From the NCBI GenBank assembly GCA_903904815.1, contig CAIVDU010000011.1:1-64000 (forward strand): a stretch of DNA of 64,000 nt, read 5' to 3'. Positions 45,695 through 53,516 of this stretch are shown in pieces. This DNA comes from an uncultured Armatimonadota bacterium (GTDB taxonomy: Bacteria; Armatimonadota; Fimbriimonadia; Fimbriimonadales; Fimbriimonadaceae). How positions within the stretch are numbered: the stretch's first letter is position 1; each line of letters opens with the position of its first letter. Made by a program: the position numbers and the translations under genes. The notes under the pieces are model-generated. The model had not been told where the DNA came from, ran no database searches, and worked only from the letters and a program-made list of their open reading frames with translations.

Positions 45695-46533
45695 TTCGGC
45701 CGGTTCCCACAATTCGCTGCTTGGCCCCGGCGAAGATCAATCTGTTTCTGAGCGTAGGTCGCCCCGACGCCAGGGGCTATCATCCCTTGCGGACGATCTT
45801 TCAGGCGGTTGGCTTGTTCGACGTGGTGACGGTCGCTGAAGCGAGATCTGAAACGTCGGTCACCTTCGATGTTCCAGGAATCCCCGATATCAACACGGTT
45901 TCAAGGGCGATTGACCTATACAAGGAACGCTTCGAACTGCCTCCGCTGTCCGTGCATGTCAGCAAGTCCATTCCCAGTCAGGCCGGACTTGGCGGCGGCA
46001 GTAGCGATGCGGCTACCGTTTTAAGAATCCTGCAGCGCATTTCTGGAGACGCCCTCTCGGAAACGGAGCTAGCTCGGCTGGCGCTTCAGATTGGAGCGGA
46101 CGTGCCCTTCTTTCTAGTGGGTGGGGTGGCAAAGGCCGAAGGCTACGGGGAAGTCCTTACGCCGCTTGACGACGAGCCGCGTCGATGGCTTGTCTTGGCG
46201 CGGCCCGACGAAGGCTGCCCGACCGGGCCGATGTTCGAGAAACTGGATTCCCTCGACTACGCCTGGAAGGCGTTTCCAGAAGACCACCACCCCTACAATG
46301 ACTTCGAACGAGTTGCTCCGTGCGCCTGTATCGATCTCATTGAACGGCTTCAAGTCCATGGGGCAGGCAGAGCAGGCTTAAGCGGTTCGGGATCGGCGGT
46401 GTTCGGAGTCTTTGAGGATGAAGCCCGGGCGCGACATGCGATCGTGGGTCTTAAATCAGAGGGAGTCCCGTGGGTTGAAGTTGCACCCACGCTCAGTCGC
46501 GAAGAGAGTCTGAATGGCTATGTTTTGAGTTAG
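45691..46533 (+). CDS. ispE: 4-diphosphocytidyl-2-C-methyl-D-erythritol kinase
   Basis: This 280-residue GHMP-family kinase phosphorylates CDP-ME in the MEP isoprenoid pathway. The N-terminal APAKINLFL (Lys15) and the ATP-binding PSQAGLGGGSSDAATVLR (about 95-111) are diagnostic. The third GHMP motif is near AGLSGSGSAVFGVF in the C-terminal half. Length is typical. It is translationally coupled to the membrane protein gene upstream. Confidence 0.96.
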   Translation: MIRPVPTIRCLAPAKINLFLSVGRPDARGYHPLRTIFQAVGLFDVVTVAEARSETSVTFDVPGIPDINTVSRAIDLYKERFELPPLSVHVSKSIPSQAGLGGGSSDAATVLRILQRISGDALSETELARLALQIGADVPFFLVGGVAKAEGYGEVLTPLDDEPRRWLVLARPDEGCPTGPMFEKLDSLDYAWKAFPEDHHPYNDFERVAPCACIDLIERLQVHGAGRAGLSGSGSAVFGVFEDEARARHAIVGLKSEGVPWVEVAPTLSREESLNGYVLS

Positions 46534-46774
46534 CGGTTCGCGGTTCGCGGCGCGGACTGAGATTCGTGAAGATCCGACGCGAGCTTGGCGTCAACTGTTT
46601 TCTCAACAACTGAGGCGCCCGTTAAGGCGACTAAGAGCCAAATGGGCCCAAAACTCGACCATTCATCGAGGTTTTCGTCATTCCTAGCAACCTCACGTGT
46701 GCCATTTGCGCGTAACCCGGAAAAGTGAGTGGTTGCGAGCTTAAGTTTTGAGCTCAATTTCCGATCACTTAGTT
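46534..46774. other. 241-bp intergenic region
   Basis: No gene is seen; a short open frame on the minus strand would need a TTG start and lacks a family match. The tandem CGGTTCG repeat just after the ispE stop is the only notable sequence. Confidence 0.4.
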
Positions 46775-47023
46775 ATGAGGCCGTTTCTAATGCTCGTGAA
46801 CTGCGTAGATCCGAAGAGAACAGAACAGTTCCTTCTTTCGCAGGATGACGTCGTTGACGCCTCCGTATGGCTTGAATCCGGAGAGCTCAGCGCTTATGTG
46901 ACCGTGACGCCAGACGCCCGGGTAGATCCCGAGAAGCTCAGGTTCGCCTGTGCTGCCCACATTGGCGAGAATCACGTTCCTCAGAACGTGACTCTCGTAT
47001 GTGCCCGACGTCGGTCTGCTTAA
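46775..47023 (+). CDS. Small protein resembling the C-terminal domain of AMP-binding enzymes
   Basis: The 82-residue product from ATG 46775 has the pattern VVDASVWLESGELSAYVTVTPDARVDPEKLR and ENHVPQNVTLV. This follows the ANL-superfamily C-terminal domain (AMP-binding_C: V-EAAV...A-VV----V--EELR-FC...L--YKVP), but stands alone without the adenylation domain. The catalytic lysine usually at the end of that domain is not evident. It may be an orphan regulatory or scaffold domain. The frame extends 9 codons further upstream. It is convergent with the zinc-ribbon gene, whose stop abuts it. Confidence 0.6.
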   Translation: MRPFLMLVNCVDPKRTEQFLLSQDDVVDASVWLESGELSAYVTVTPDARVDPEKLRFACAAHIGENHVPQNVTLVCARRRSA

Positions 47024-47233
47024 TTACAGATCGACGTCGTCGGCGATTTCATCGAGGTCGACTGGTTCTTCATCGTCGGCCCCTACGACCGGTACGACCG
47101 GATCAAGCGTTACAAACGCGATGTTCTTGGTTTGACGATTGGGACAGTTGTTGCAGACGAAGTCTGCCTTTGTCCCTTGGAGCCAGTTAGGCACCTTCTC
47201 GATCGGCTTTCCACAGCTGCTGCAGGTAATCAT
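47024..47233 (-). CDS. Small zinc-ribbon protein
   Basis: The 69-residue protein has four cysteines in two CxxC pairs (CSSC at 4-7, CNNC at 27-30), forming a zinc ribbon, then an acidic tail (DDEEPVDLDEIADDVDL). It probably is a nucleic-acid or protein-binding adaptor. It lies 9 bp downstream of the small membrane protein gene on the same strand. Confidence 0.7.
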   Translation of the reverse strand: MITCSSCGKPIEKVPNWLQGTKADFVCNNCPNRQTKNIAFVTLDPVVPVVGADDEEPVDLDEIADDVDL

Positions 47234-47242
47234 AATAGGCTT

Positions 47243-47500
47243 CTAAGCGATCTCTTCTTCGTATTGCTGGACGGTCTGTCGATGACTGATCCAGCCTCCG
47301 ACGAACATCATCGCGGACGCAACGAAGTAAAGAAGAAACAGGTGACTCTCGCGCTTCTGGCCTGGATCCCTAATTGCCTCGTCTCCGCCCAGGAAGGGGA
47401 GGCCGATGACACCCAGTAGGAAAAGGACCGCAGAAATCCAGAAGTAAGTGTTCTTGTACCAGACAGGTACCGGAAGAGGCTTTTTGGTCTTCTGAGTCAC
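47243..47500 (-). CDS. Small two-helix membrane protein
   Basis: The 85-residue protein has two transmembrane helices (about 18-38 and 52-72), with a polar loop between them (GGDEAIRDPGQKRESH) and a cytoplasmic acidic tail. No family is recognised. It is likely co-transcribed with the downstream zinc-ribbon gene. Confidence 0.65.
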   Translation of the reverse strand: MTQKTKKPLPVPVWYKNTYFWISAVLFLLGVIGLPFLGGDEAIRDPGQKRESHLFLLYFVASAMMFVGGWISHRQTVQQYEEEIA

Positions 47501-47569
47501 AAGGAATCTATTTTACCCCGCGCCACGCGAGTTCAAACGCTGGAGGACTCACCAGATTCTAGAACGGAG

Positions 47570-47761
47570 TCAAACGCGCACATCGATGACCTGTCCCTTT
47601 CCCTCGAAGGTGTTAGCGGTCTGCTCTGCTTGTTGGCGTTGCGCATCGAGCGCCTTTCGGAGAAGGGTCGCTTGAAGCGCGTTGCGCTTTGCTTCGATTC
47701 CAATTGTCTGGGTCGGGCCCGGCACCGTTATCGGCGTATTTGCACCGCTGATGACGTCCAT
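47570..47761 (-). CDS. Small YjfB-like protein (possible motility-associated)
   Basis: The 63-residue protein MDVISGANT... has a central helix ALQATLLRKALDAQRQQAEQ similar to the YjfB 'putative motility protein' family (ALQIAVLKKALD--QQQ). It has a C-terminal extension ending in GKGQVIDVRV. The similarity is short, so the assignment is tentative. It lies 37 bp downstream of the sigma factor stop on the same strand, suggesting co-transcription. Confidence 0.55.
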   Translation of the reverse strand: MDVISGANTPITVPGPTQTIGIEAKRNALQATLLRKALDAQRQQAEQTANTFEGKGQVIDVRV

Positions 47762-47798
47762 AGGTTCCTTATTGGTAAACCCAGTAAATTCTGTAGGC

Positions 47799-48377
47799 TT
47801 AGAGTTGAGATCCGGCGCGGATCATGATTTCTCGCAGTAGACGACGTCCCCGATGAATTCGGGACCGAACGGTTCCCACAGTGGTTTTCTGTACGTCTGC
47901 GATCTCGGCATAGCTCAAGGACTCAATGTCACAGAGCACGATAGCGGTGCGGTAAACCTCAGGCAACTCGCTCAGCGCTGCGTACAACTCCTGCTTGAAC
48001 TCTTCCCGTAGGACGGCCTCATCGGGAGTCGGGTCGTCGCCCGCGATCGACATCTCTTGGACCTCGCCGTCCGACGGAGAAACCATCGAGTTCAGCGATT
48101 CTGCTCTTCGGATGGGGTTATCTCTTCGACGGGAGTCGAGGTAGGCCCTCTGCATGATCCGGAGGAGCCAATTGAGAAACGGACGTCCGTCGACGTAGCT
48201 GTCGAACCCGCGCCAAGCTTTCACGTAAGTGTCTTGAACGAGGTCTTCGGCGTCGGTTGGGTTTCGAGTGAGTTGGAGAGCCATGGTGTAAGCGCGCCGC
48301 TTCGTCTCGGTCATCATCGATTGAAACCGATCCAGATCCTGAGGACCCCGACTTCGCTCTACGGTCAGCACACTCAT
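47799..48377 (-). CDS. ECF-type RNA polymerase sigma factor
   Basis: The 192-residue sigma-70-family factor has region 2 (TKRRAYTMALQLTRNPTDAEDLVQDTYVKAWR, with the DAEDLVQDT motif) and region 4 HTH (LPEVYRTAIVLCDIESLSYAEIADVQKTTVGTVRSRIHRGRRLLRE). The start at 48377 is chosen because CAGGAGAA lies about 9 nt upstream; an ATG 10 codons earlier is in frame. No anti-sigma factor is adjacent: the downstream neighbours are small proteins, of which the 85-residue membrane protein is a conceivable but unproven regulator. A 10-bp inverted repeat lies in its upstream region. Confidence 0.9.
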   Translation of the reverse strand: MSVLTVERSRGPQDLDRFQSMMTETKRRAYTMALQLTRNPTDAEDLVQDTYVKAWRGFDSYVDGRPFLNWLLRIMQRAYLDSRRRDNPIRRAESLNSMVSPSDGEVQEMSIAGDDPTPDEAVLREEFKQELYAALSELPEVYRTAIVLCDIESLSYAEIADVQKTTVGTVRSRIHRGRRLLREIMIRAGSQL

Positions 48378-48450
48378 TGTTTTATTCTCCTGTTCAAGCG
48401 GTCGCATTCACGGGAAGATCTCCCACCCGTGAATAGATTCTACTCGAAAT

Positions 48451-48497
48451 ATCAGCGATCACTAATATTTAATTCGAACATGTCATAGATCGCTGAT
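48451..48497. promoter_or_regulatory. 10-bp perfect inverted repeat in the divergent region of the sigma gene
   Basis: ATCAGCGATC (48451-48460) and GATCGCTGAT (48488-48497) are exact reverse complements, 27 bp apart, in an AT-rich stretch (TAATATTTAATTCG). It lies between the ECF sigma gene and the divergent 121-residue gene, where it could bind a dimeric regulator or act as two sites. Confidence 0.45.
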
Positions 48498-48557
48498 TTC
48501 CAGTAAATTGAGTGGGCGTAACGTTTCAACACTTCCTTTCCTCCAAGTTGTTAGCCG

Positions 48558-48923
48558 ATGAAGTTCGTTTTAATTACCCTCGACCCGGAAATTGAGTCTG
48601 CCGCTAAGGAGGGCTTCCACCCTTCCGACGAAACTTTGACCTTCGGAAGTTGGCAGGAAGCTCTCGACAATTCCGGGGACGCAGATCTTCTCTTCGTGGA
48701 CTTGATCGCGACCCTCGAAGAACCGAACAAGATCGCCGGATACGAAAAGTTCGCCGAAGCGAAGATGACCCACCCCACGGCGCAGGGCGTGCCCCTGGTG
48801 CTGATAAGTCCTCCGGAAAACTATGAACTGGACTTCATGGCGGGGTGGCCGAATTTTGTTTTCGGGCACATTCAGCGCCCGGTGACCTATAAGATCTTCC
48901 GCCGCGCATCCACCTGGATCTAG
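48558..48923 (+). CDS. Hypothetical protein, possibly receiver-like fold
   Basis: The 121-residue protein MKFVLITLDPE... alternates strands and helices (KFVLITL, DLLFVDLIAT, VPLVLISPP, FVFGHIQRPVT), like a response-regulator receiver domain. The Asp of DLLFVDL is in the phospho-acceptor position, and an Arg in HIQRPVTYKIFR replaces the usual Lys of the KP motif. It therefore is probably a degenerate or non-phosphorylated receiver. Divergent from the ECF sigma gene, with the 10-bp inverted repeat between them. Confidence 0.65.
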   Translation: MKFVLITLDPEIESAAKEGFHPSDETLTFGSWQEALDNSGDADLLFVDLIATLEEPNKIAGYEKFAEAKMTHPTAQGVPLVLISPPENYELDFMAGWPNFVFGHIQRPVTYKIFRRASTWI

Positions 48924-49018
48924 GCTTCGGCCGTTGCTGCCTTCGGCCCGCAGGGCAGTGGTGTGATCAAACTATTATGATTGGACGTGGCCAACGGCAC
49001 ACTCTGCTGGGATGCCCG

Positions 49019-49924
49019 CTAGGAAGGCTTCGGACTGACGCCGCTGCTGCGCGGGTGGGACTTCTTTACGGCGTCCCGGAGGCGTTCCATACTGACATGG
49101 GTGTAGATCTGCGTGGTAGCCATGCTCTCATGACCGAGCAGTTGCTGAACTGACTTGAGATCTGCGCCCCCATCCAGTAAGTGAGTAGCAAACGAGTGCC
49201 GAAGGGTGTGCGGGGAAACCGTCTCCGGGAGCCCGACACGCTTTGCCCACCTCTTGATAAGGTTCTGGACGGTTCGGGTTGTGATGCGACCACCTTTCGG
49301 GTTCGTGAAGAGCGCTTGGCCACTTATTGCTGGAGCGCGTTCAGACGAGATGTAATCCTGCAAGGCGTTGGCGCAGGTGCGACCGAACAGGGTCACCCGC
49401 GCCTTGGAACCCTTGCCGATAACCTGAATCGTCTTGGTATCGAAGTCAACTTTATCGACGTCGATGCTAACCGCTTCGCTAACTCGAAGTCCGGCCGAGT
49501 AGATTAGCTCGAGGATGGCCCGGTCGCGTAGGGGCGTTTGTCCATCCGGGCTTTGGTCAAGCAGTTCTGAAGCCTGCCCGCGACTCAAAGCCTTTGGAAG
49601 CGACTTCCGGCGGATCGGCGCCTCTAGGACCTCGGTGGGGTCTGAGTCGACCTTTCCAGTTGTGCGAAGGTATCGGCAGAAAGCTCGGAGGGTTGAGAGT
49701 TTCCGGGCGCGAGTCCGTGGGGTTACTCCGTGTTTTCGAAGATAAAGTCTCAGTTTCTCGGGCGAGAGAGCCATCTCCCCGGAAAGGAATTCGGCGAGTT
49801 GGGCAAGATCGCTTCCGTAGGCCCGAACCGTGTTGGAGGACCGTCGCACGGCGAGGTGGTCTAGGAACGCTTGGATCTCCTGATCCAGAGGACCGGCCTG
49901 CCGAGATTCGGTCGCGGTATCCAC
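49019..49924 (-). CDS. Tyrosine recombinase XerC/XerD-type
   Basis: The 301-residue protein has an N-terminal SAM-like core-binding domain (about 11-95) and a C-terminal catalytic domain with the complete R-K-H-R-H-Y set: Arg147 (SAGLRVSE), Lys171, His239/Arg242 (SPHTLRHSFATHLL), His265 (LLGHESMATTQ) and Tyr274. Length is typical of housekeeping Xer recombinases resolving chromosome dimers at dif. It is not adjacent to the island and looks chromosomal, with normal codon use. Whether it is XerC or XerD cannot be told. Confidence 0.92.
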   Translation of the reverse strand: MDTATESRQAGPLDQEIQAFLDHLAVRRSSNTVRAYGSDLAQLAEFLSGEMALSPEKLRLYLRKHGVTPRTRARKLSTLRAFCRYLRTTGKVDSDPTEVLEAPIRRKSLPKALSRGQASELLDQSPDGQTPLRDRAILELIYSAGLRVSEAVSIDVDKVDFDTKTIQVIGKGSKARVTLFGRTCANALQDYISSERAPAISGQALFTNPKGGRITTRTVQNLIKRWAKRVGLPETVSPHTLRHSFATHLLDGGADLKSVQQLLGHESMATTQIYTHVSMERLRDAVKKSHPRSSGVSPKPS

Positions 49925-49959
49925 AGTAGTAAGAGACGTCGACCGGGACCGAAACGCAG

Positions 49960-49995
49960 CGAAACGCCTAGCCTTCTAGGAAGACTGGCGTTTCG
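49960..49995 (-). terminator. Hairpin directly after fabF
   Basis: CGAAACGCC (49960-49968) pairs with GGCGTTTCG (49987-49995); a further CTTC/GAAG pairing lies inside with a small bulge. It begins 1 bp after the fabF stop on the minus strand. There is no long T-run, so it terminates weakly or protects the 3' end. Confidence 0.55.
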
Positions 49996-49996
49996 A

Positions 49997-51256
49997 CTAC
50001 GATCCGCGCTTGAAGATCAGGCAGACGTTGTGGCCGCCAAACCCGAAAGAGTTCGATGCCGCGTATTCGACGTCCGCATCTCGCGCCACGTTTGGCACGT
50101 AATCCAGGTCGCACTCGGGGTCCGGTGTCGTGTAGTTGATAGTAGGCGGAATCTTGCCGTCTCTCATGGCGAGAAGGCAGAAGATCGCCTCGATTGCCCC
50201 GGCAGCCCCGAGGGGATGGCCAGTCATCGACTTCGTCGAACTGATCGGTACCTTGTAGGCGTGGTCGCCATACACGGATTTGATCGCGGCCGTCTCCAAC
50301 TTATCGTTGTAATAGGTTGAAGTCCCGTGAGCATTGATGTATCCCACTTGGCTAGGCGTGATGCCTGCGTTGCGGAATGCCATCTTCATGGCTCGAATAG
50401 CACCGTCGCCCTCTGGATGAGGCTGGGTGATGTGATAAGCGTCTCCGCTCAATCCGTAGCCAACGACTTCCCCGTAGATCTTTGCCCCTCGCGCAAGCGC
50501 GTGGTCTCGATCTTCCAGGACAAGCACGCCAGCGCCCTCTCCGATCACGAAGCCGTCTCGGTCCTTATCGAAGGGCCTCGAGGCGCCTTCAGGATCGTCG
50601 TTCCGGCTTGTGGTCATGGCTCGGGCTGCGCAAAACGCGGCTACTCCGATCTCGTTGATCGGCGCCTCGGATCCTCCCGCCAACATCGCGACGGCATCGC
50701 CCCGTTTAATGATGTGGTAGGCGTCTCCAATCGCGTTTGCGCCGGTGGCACATGCGGTCACCACGCAGTTGTTCGGTCCCTTCAGTCCATGAACAATCGA
50801 CGTATAGCCACTGGCCATATCGGCGATCATGTACGGAACGAGGAATGGGGAGACCCGATCGGGACCACCTTCTACCTGTCGTCGATGCTGTTCGCCCAGG
50901 TAGGTGAGCCCGCCGATACCGGATCCAATCAACACTCCGAATTCATTTCGGAGCTCGTCGGTCAGTTCAATACCGGAATCCTTCAGCGCCATCGTCGACG
51001 CGCCTACCGCAAATGCGATAAAGCGGTCGATTCGACGTGCTTCTTTCTTATCGAGCCAATCGTTCGCATCGAAGTCTTTGACCTCAGCGGCGATTTGACT
51101 CGAATAGGGAGTCGGGTCGGTGAGCGTGATTCTCGCTACACCGCTTACTCCAGAAAGGATATTCGGCCAGAACGTCTCAACTCCGGTACCCACGGGAGTG
51201 ACCCCGCCGAGACCGGTCACGACCACTCGCCCTGACGGCGTCGGTCTGTCTGTCAT
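49997..51256 (-). CDS. fabF: Beta-ketoacyl-ACP synthase II
   Basis: This 419-residue condensing enzyme of type II fatty-acid synthesis has the catalytic triad Cys169 ([13 protein letters not shown]), His310 ([13 protein letters not shown]) and His347 ([11 protein letters not shown]), as in KAS I/II. Size and N-terminal [14 protein letters not shown] match FabF. Its ATG overlaps the acpP TGA by 4 nt, so ACP and FabF are coupled. It is the last gene of fabD-fabG-acpP-fabF. Confidence 0.97.
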   Translation of the reverse strand: MTDRPTPSGRVVVTGLGGVTPVGTGVETFWPNILSGVSGVARITLTDPTPYSSQIAAEVKDFDANDWLDKKEARRIDRFIAFAVGASTMALKDSGIELTDELRNEFGVLIGSGIGGLTYLGEQHRRQVEGGPDRVSPFLVPYMIADMASGYTSIVHGLKGPNNCVVTACATGANAIGDAYHIIKRGDAVAMLAGGSEAPINEIGVAAFCAARAMTTSRNDDPEGASRPFDKDRDGFVIGEGAGVLVLEDRDHALARGAKIYGEVVGYGLSGDAYHITQPHPEGDGAIRAMKMAFRNAGITPSQVGYINAHGTSTYYNDKLETAAIKSVYGDHAYKVPISSTKSMTGHPLGAAGAIEAIFCLLAMRDGKIPPTINYTTPDPECDLDYVPNVARDADVEYAASNSFGFGGHNVCLIFKRGS

Positions 51257-51495
51257 CCGTTCAGTTTGGCTGAGACGTACGTGACGGCATCTCCTACCGT
51301 CTTAATCTGGCCAACCTCTTCGTCTGGAATATCAATTCCGAACTCTTCCTCATAGGCCATTACCAATTCGACAAGGTCAAGTGAGTCTGCACCGAGGTCT
51401 TCAGTGAAGGAAGCGGTCTCGATGACTTCCTCCTCTTTGACTGCAAGCTCCTCAACGGTTACTTTCTTTACGCGGTTCAAGATGTCCTGCGACAT
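51253..51495 (-). CDS. acpP: Acyl carrier protein
   Basis: This 80-residue acidic ACP has the phosphopantetheine attachment serine Ser38 in [20 protein letters not shown]. It carries growing acyl chains for FabF, FabG and FabD encoded beside it. TATCTT 7 nt before the ATG suggests a leaderless, separate promoter in addition to read-through from fabG. Confidence 0.98.
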   Translation of the reverse strand: MSQDILNRVKKVTVEELAVKEEEVIETASFTEDLGADSLDLVELVMAYEEEFGIDIPDEEVGQIKTVGDAVTYVSAKLNG

Positions 51496-51502
51496 AGCTC
51501 GG

Positions 51503-51508
51503 AAGATA
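51503..51508 (-). promoter_or_regulatory. Leaderless-type -10 box of acpP-fabF
   Basis: TATCTT (minus strand) ends 7 nt before the acpP ATG. It fits an internal promoter within the fab cluster. Confidence 0.4.
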
Positions 51509-51694
51509 CCTGCTTTGCGAATGTTTTGAGGTCTCCCCCTGTACAGTCCGCGCCATACAATTTCAGGTTGGCGAACTCAGAGAGCCCATTGAGGCCCTAG
51601 AAAAATGAGACTAAGACCGCATGGAAACGGTGTTGATGCAGGTCCTTCGGCTGAGCGGCGCGTCCCATGGGTCCGTCAATCGTGCCTTGTGCGA

Positions 51695-51725
51695 CGAAGC
51701 AGCAACGAAAATCGTTGCTGCTTCG
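51695..51725. other. Perfect 13-bp hairpin between fabG and acpP
   Basis: CGAAGCAGCAACG (51695-51707), 5-nt loop, CGTTGCTGCTTCG (51713-51725). No T-run follows on either strand. It sits in the 279-bp gap between fabG and acpP and may be an attenuator, a processing site or a dispersed repeat. Confidence 0.6.
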
Positions 51726-51774
51726 ACTATCTAGCTCCATCCGGCGCCCATAGACTGGAGTGCGGGATGAAAGC

Positions 51775-52509
51775 CTAAAGGGTAAGGCCGCCGTCGATGG
51801 TGAGGGTCTGTCCGGTGATATATCCGGCATCTTCACTGGCCAGGAAGAGGATTGCGGGAGCGATGTCGGTGGGACGGCCCAAGCGGCCGGCGGGAGCAGT
51901 CTTCGCGACTGACTCCTTGAACTCGGCAGGCAGATCATGGGTCATATCGGTCTCGATAAATCCTGGCGCGATGGCGTTACAGGTGATCCCTCGACTACCG
52001 AACTCCTTGGCCACGGACATCGTCAGGCCGAACAGTCCCGCTTTCGAGGCGGCGTAGTTGGCTTGACCGGCCTGTCCCGTCTGTCCGACGATGCTGCTCA
52101 CATTGATGATCCTGCCGTATCGGGCCTTCATCATCGATTTGGCAACGGTCCTCGTGCACAAGAATGCGCCCTTGAGGTTCACCGCGATGACGCGATCCCA
52201 GTCGTCATCCTTCATGCGGAGGATGAGTCCGTCACGGGTGATCCCCGCGTTGTTCACCAGAACGGTCGGCGTACCAAGTTCACTAATCACTTTGGCGAAT
52301 AGCGCCTCGACCGACGCGGTGTCGCTCACATCACAGGCGTAGGCTTTGGCAGTATCTCCGATGGTGTCCGCAGTGGCTTGGGCAGCCGCCTCAGTGGTCG
52401 CAACGCAGGCGACGCGGGCGCCCTCTGCGGCAAATGCCTGGGCTATTTCTCGGCCAATGCCACGGCTGGCGCCTGTCACCACGACGACCTTTTCCTCAAA
52501 TCTTCCCAT
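51775..52509 (-). CDS. fabG: 3-oxoacyl-ACP reductase
   Basis: This 244-residue classical SDR reduces beta-ketoacyl-ACP with NADPH. It has TGASRGIG (12-19), the NNAG strand (86-89), and the catalytic Ser139, Tyr152, Lys156 (NVSSIV... NYAASKAGLF). The ATG at 52509 is chosen 5 bp after the fabD stop; a longer frame would run into fabD. The end has GYITGQTLTIDGGLTL, typical of FabG. Confidence 0.97.
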   Translation of the reverse strand: MGRFEEKVVVVTGASRGIGREIAQAFAAEGARVACVATTEAAAQATADTIGDTAKAYACDVSDTASVEALFAKVISELGTPTVLVNNAGITRDGLILRMKDDDWDRVIAVNLKGAFLCTRTVAKSMMKARYGRIINVSSIVGQTGQAGQANYAASKAGLFGLTMSVAKEFGSRGITCNAIAPGFIETDMTHDLPAEFKESVAKTAPAGRLGRPTDIAPAILFLASEDAGYITGQTLTIDGGLTL

Positions 52510-52514
52510 AACTC

Positions 52515-53468
52515 TTATGCCTCTCCAACCAGTTGATGTACTGCGATCATCGCCGTCTCCAGGCTCGCCGGATCCGCCACTTTTGCCACCGACGATTCCT
52601 TGTCCGTTCGGCGAATGAGACCGCCAAGAACGTCTCCCCAGCCGCATTCGATGAACAGCTTGACGCCGTCTCGTCGGAGATGCTCAACTGTCTCCGTCCA
52701 TCGCACCGGGCTCTTGAGCTGTCTCTCCAAAAGGCTTGGCCAATGACTCGCCTCGGAGACAGGCTCCGAAGTGACATTGCTGTAAACCGCGATGTGGGCT
52801 TCCTTGGGGGGGATCTTGCCAAGCGCTACCGCCATTTCCGATGCAGCGCTATCCATGAGCGGGCTATGAAACGCCCCGCTGACATTCAACGGCAGCACTC
52901 TCTTGGCGCCTTGCGCCTTTGCCAGTTCACTGGCACGTCCGACAGCATCCTTGTCCCCGCTAATCACGAGTTGCCCTGGGCAGTTGTCGTTTGCCACCAC
53001 TACCACTCCACCCGCCTCAAGGCACGCCGACTCCAGAATGTCTCGGCTAAGGCCTAGAACCGCTGCCATCGTGCCTGGAGACGTCTTCCCAACGTCCGCC
53101 ATGAGTCGACCCCGGGTGTGGACAAGACGAGCCCCTTCTTCCAACGAATACACGCCGGCAGCCGTCAGGGCTGCGTATTCTCCAACGCTGTGCCCGGCGG
53201 TTGCTCCAATTCTCGACATCTCGATGGGGGTCAAGCTGGATTCAAGTGCCGCGAACGCGGCAAGGCTCGTTGTAAAGAGGGCTATCTGAGCGTTCTGAGT
53301 AAACCGAAGGGTCTCCTCGTCGCTCTCAAAGCAAAGCTTGGCGACGTCGATTCCGATCGACTTTTCAACTCTCTGGAAAACGTCTCTGGCCTCGGGGGAG
53401 GCTTCGAACAGCTCCTTCCCCATTCCTGGCGCTTGCGATCCCTGTCCCGGAAACACCACGGCGATCAT
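52515..53468 (-). CDS. fabD: Malonyl-CoA:ACP transacylase
   Basis: The 317-residue enzyme loads malonyl groups on ACP. The N-terminal VVFPGQGSQAPGMG is the family hallmark. The nucleophile Ser94 is in TAGHSVGEYAAL; the second conserved region includes the active-site His in GAFHSPLM. It heads the fabD-fabG-acpP-fabF cluster; fabH and plsX, often upstream, are absent from this window. Confidence 0.97.
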   Translation of the reverse strand: MIAVVFPGQGSQAPGMGKELFEASPEARDVFQRVEKSIGIDVAKLCFESDEETLRFTQNAQIALFTTSLAAFAALESSLTPIEMSRIGATAGHSVGEYAALTAAGVYSLEEGARLVHTRGRLMADVGKTSPGTMAAVLGLSRDILESACLEAGGVVVVANDNCPGQLVISGDKDAVGRASELAKAQGAKRVLPLNVSGAFHSPLMDSAASEMAVALGKIPPKEAHIAVYSNVTSEPVSEASHWPSLLERQLKSPVRWTETVEHLRRDGVKLFIECGWGDVLGGLIRRTDKESSVAKVADPASLETAMIAVHQLVGEA

Positions 53469-53516
53469 CGACGCAATGTACCCGTCTTTTCGGGAGCAGG
53501 GCTGTCTAGGGAGCGC

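Noticed and set aside
46530-46757. Minus-strand 75-codon frame after ispE
   Set aside because: It needs a TTG start, contains the CGGTTCG repeat and resembles no known protein.
49019-49924. Xer recombinase as the integrase of the tRNA-Ser island
   Set aside because: It lies 8 kb outside the island, has chromosome-like codon use and the exact housekeeping Xer length.
51597-51938. Minus-strand frame of 113 codons overlapping fabG
   Set aside because: It overlaps the 3' end of fabG in a different frame, and the rest spans the hairpin; no family resemblance.
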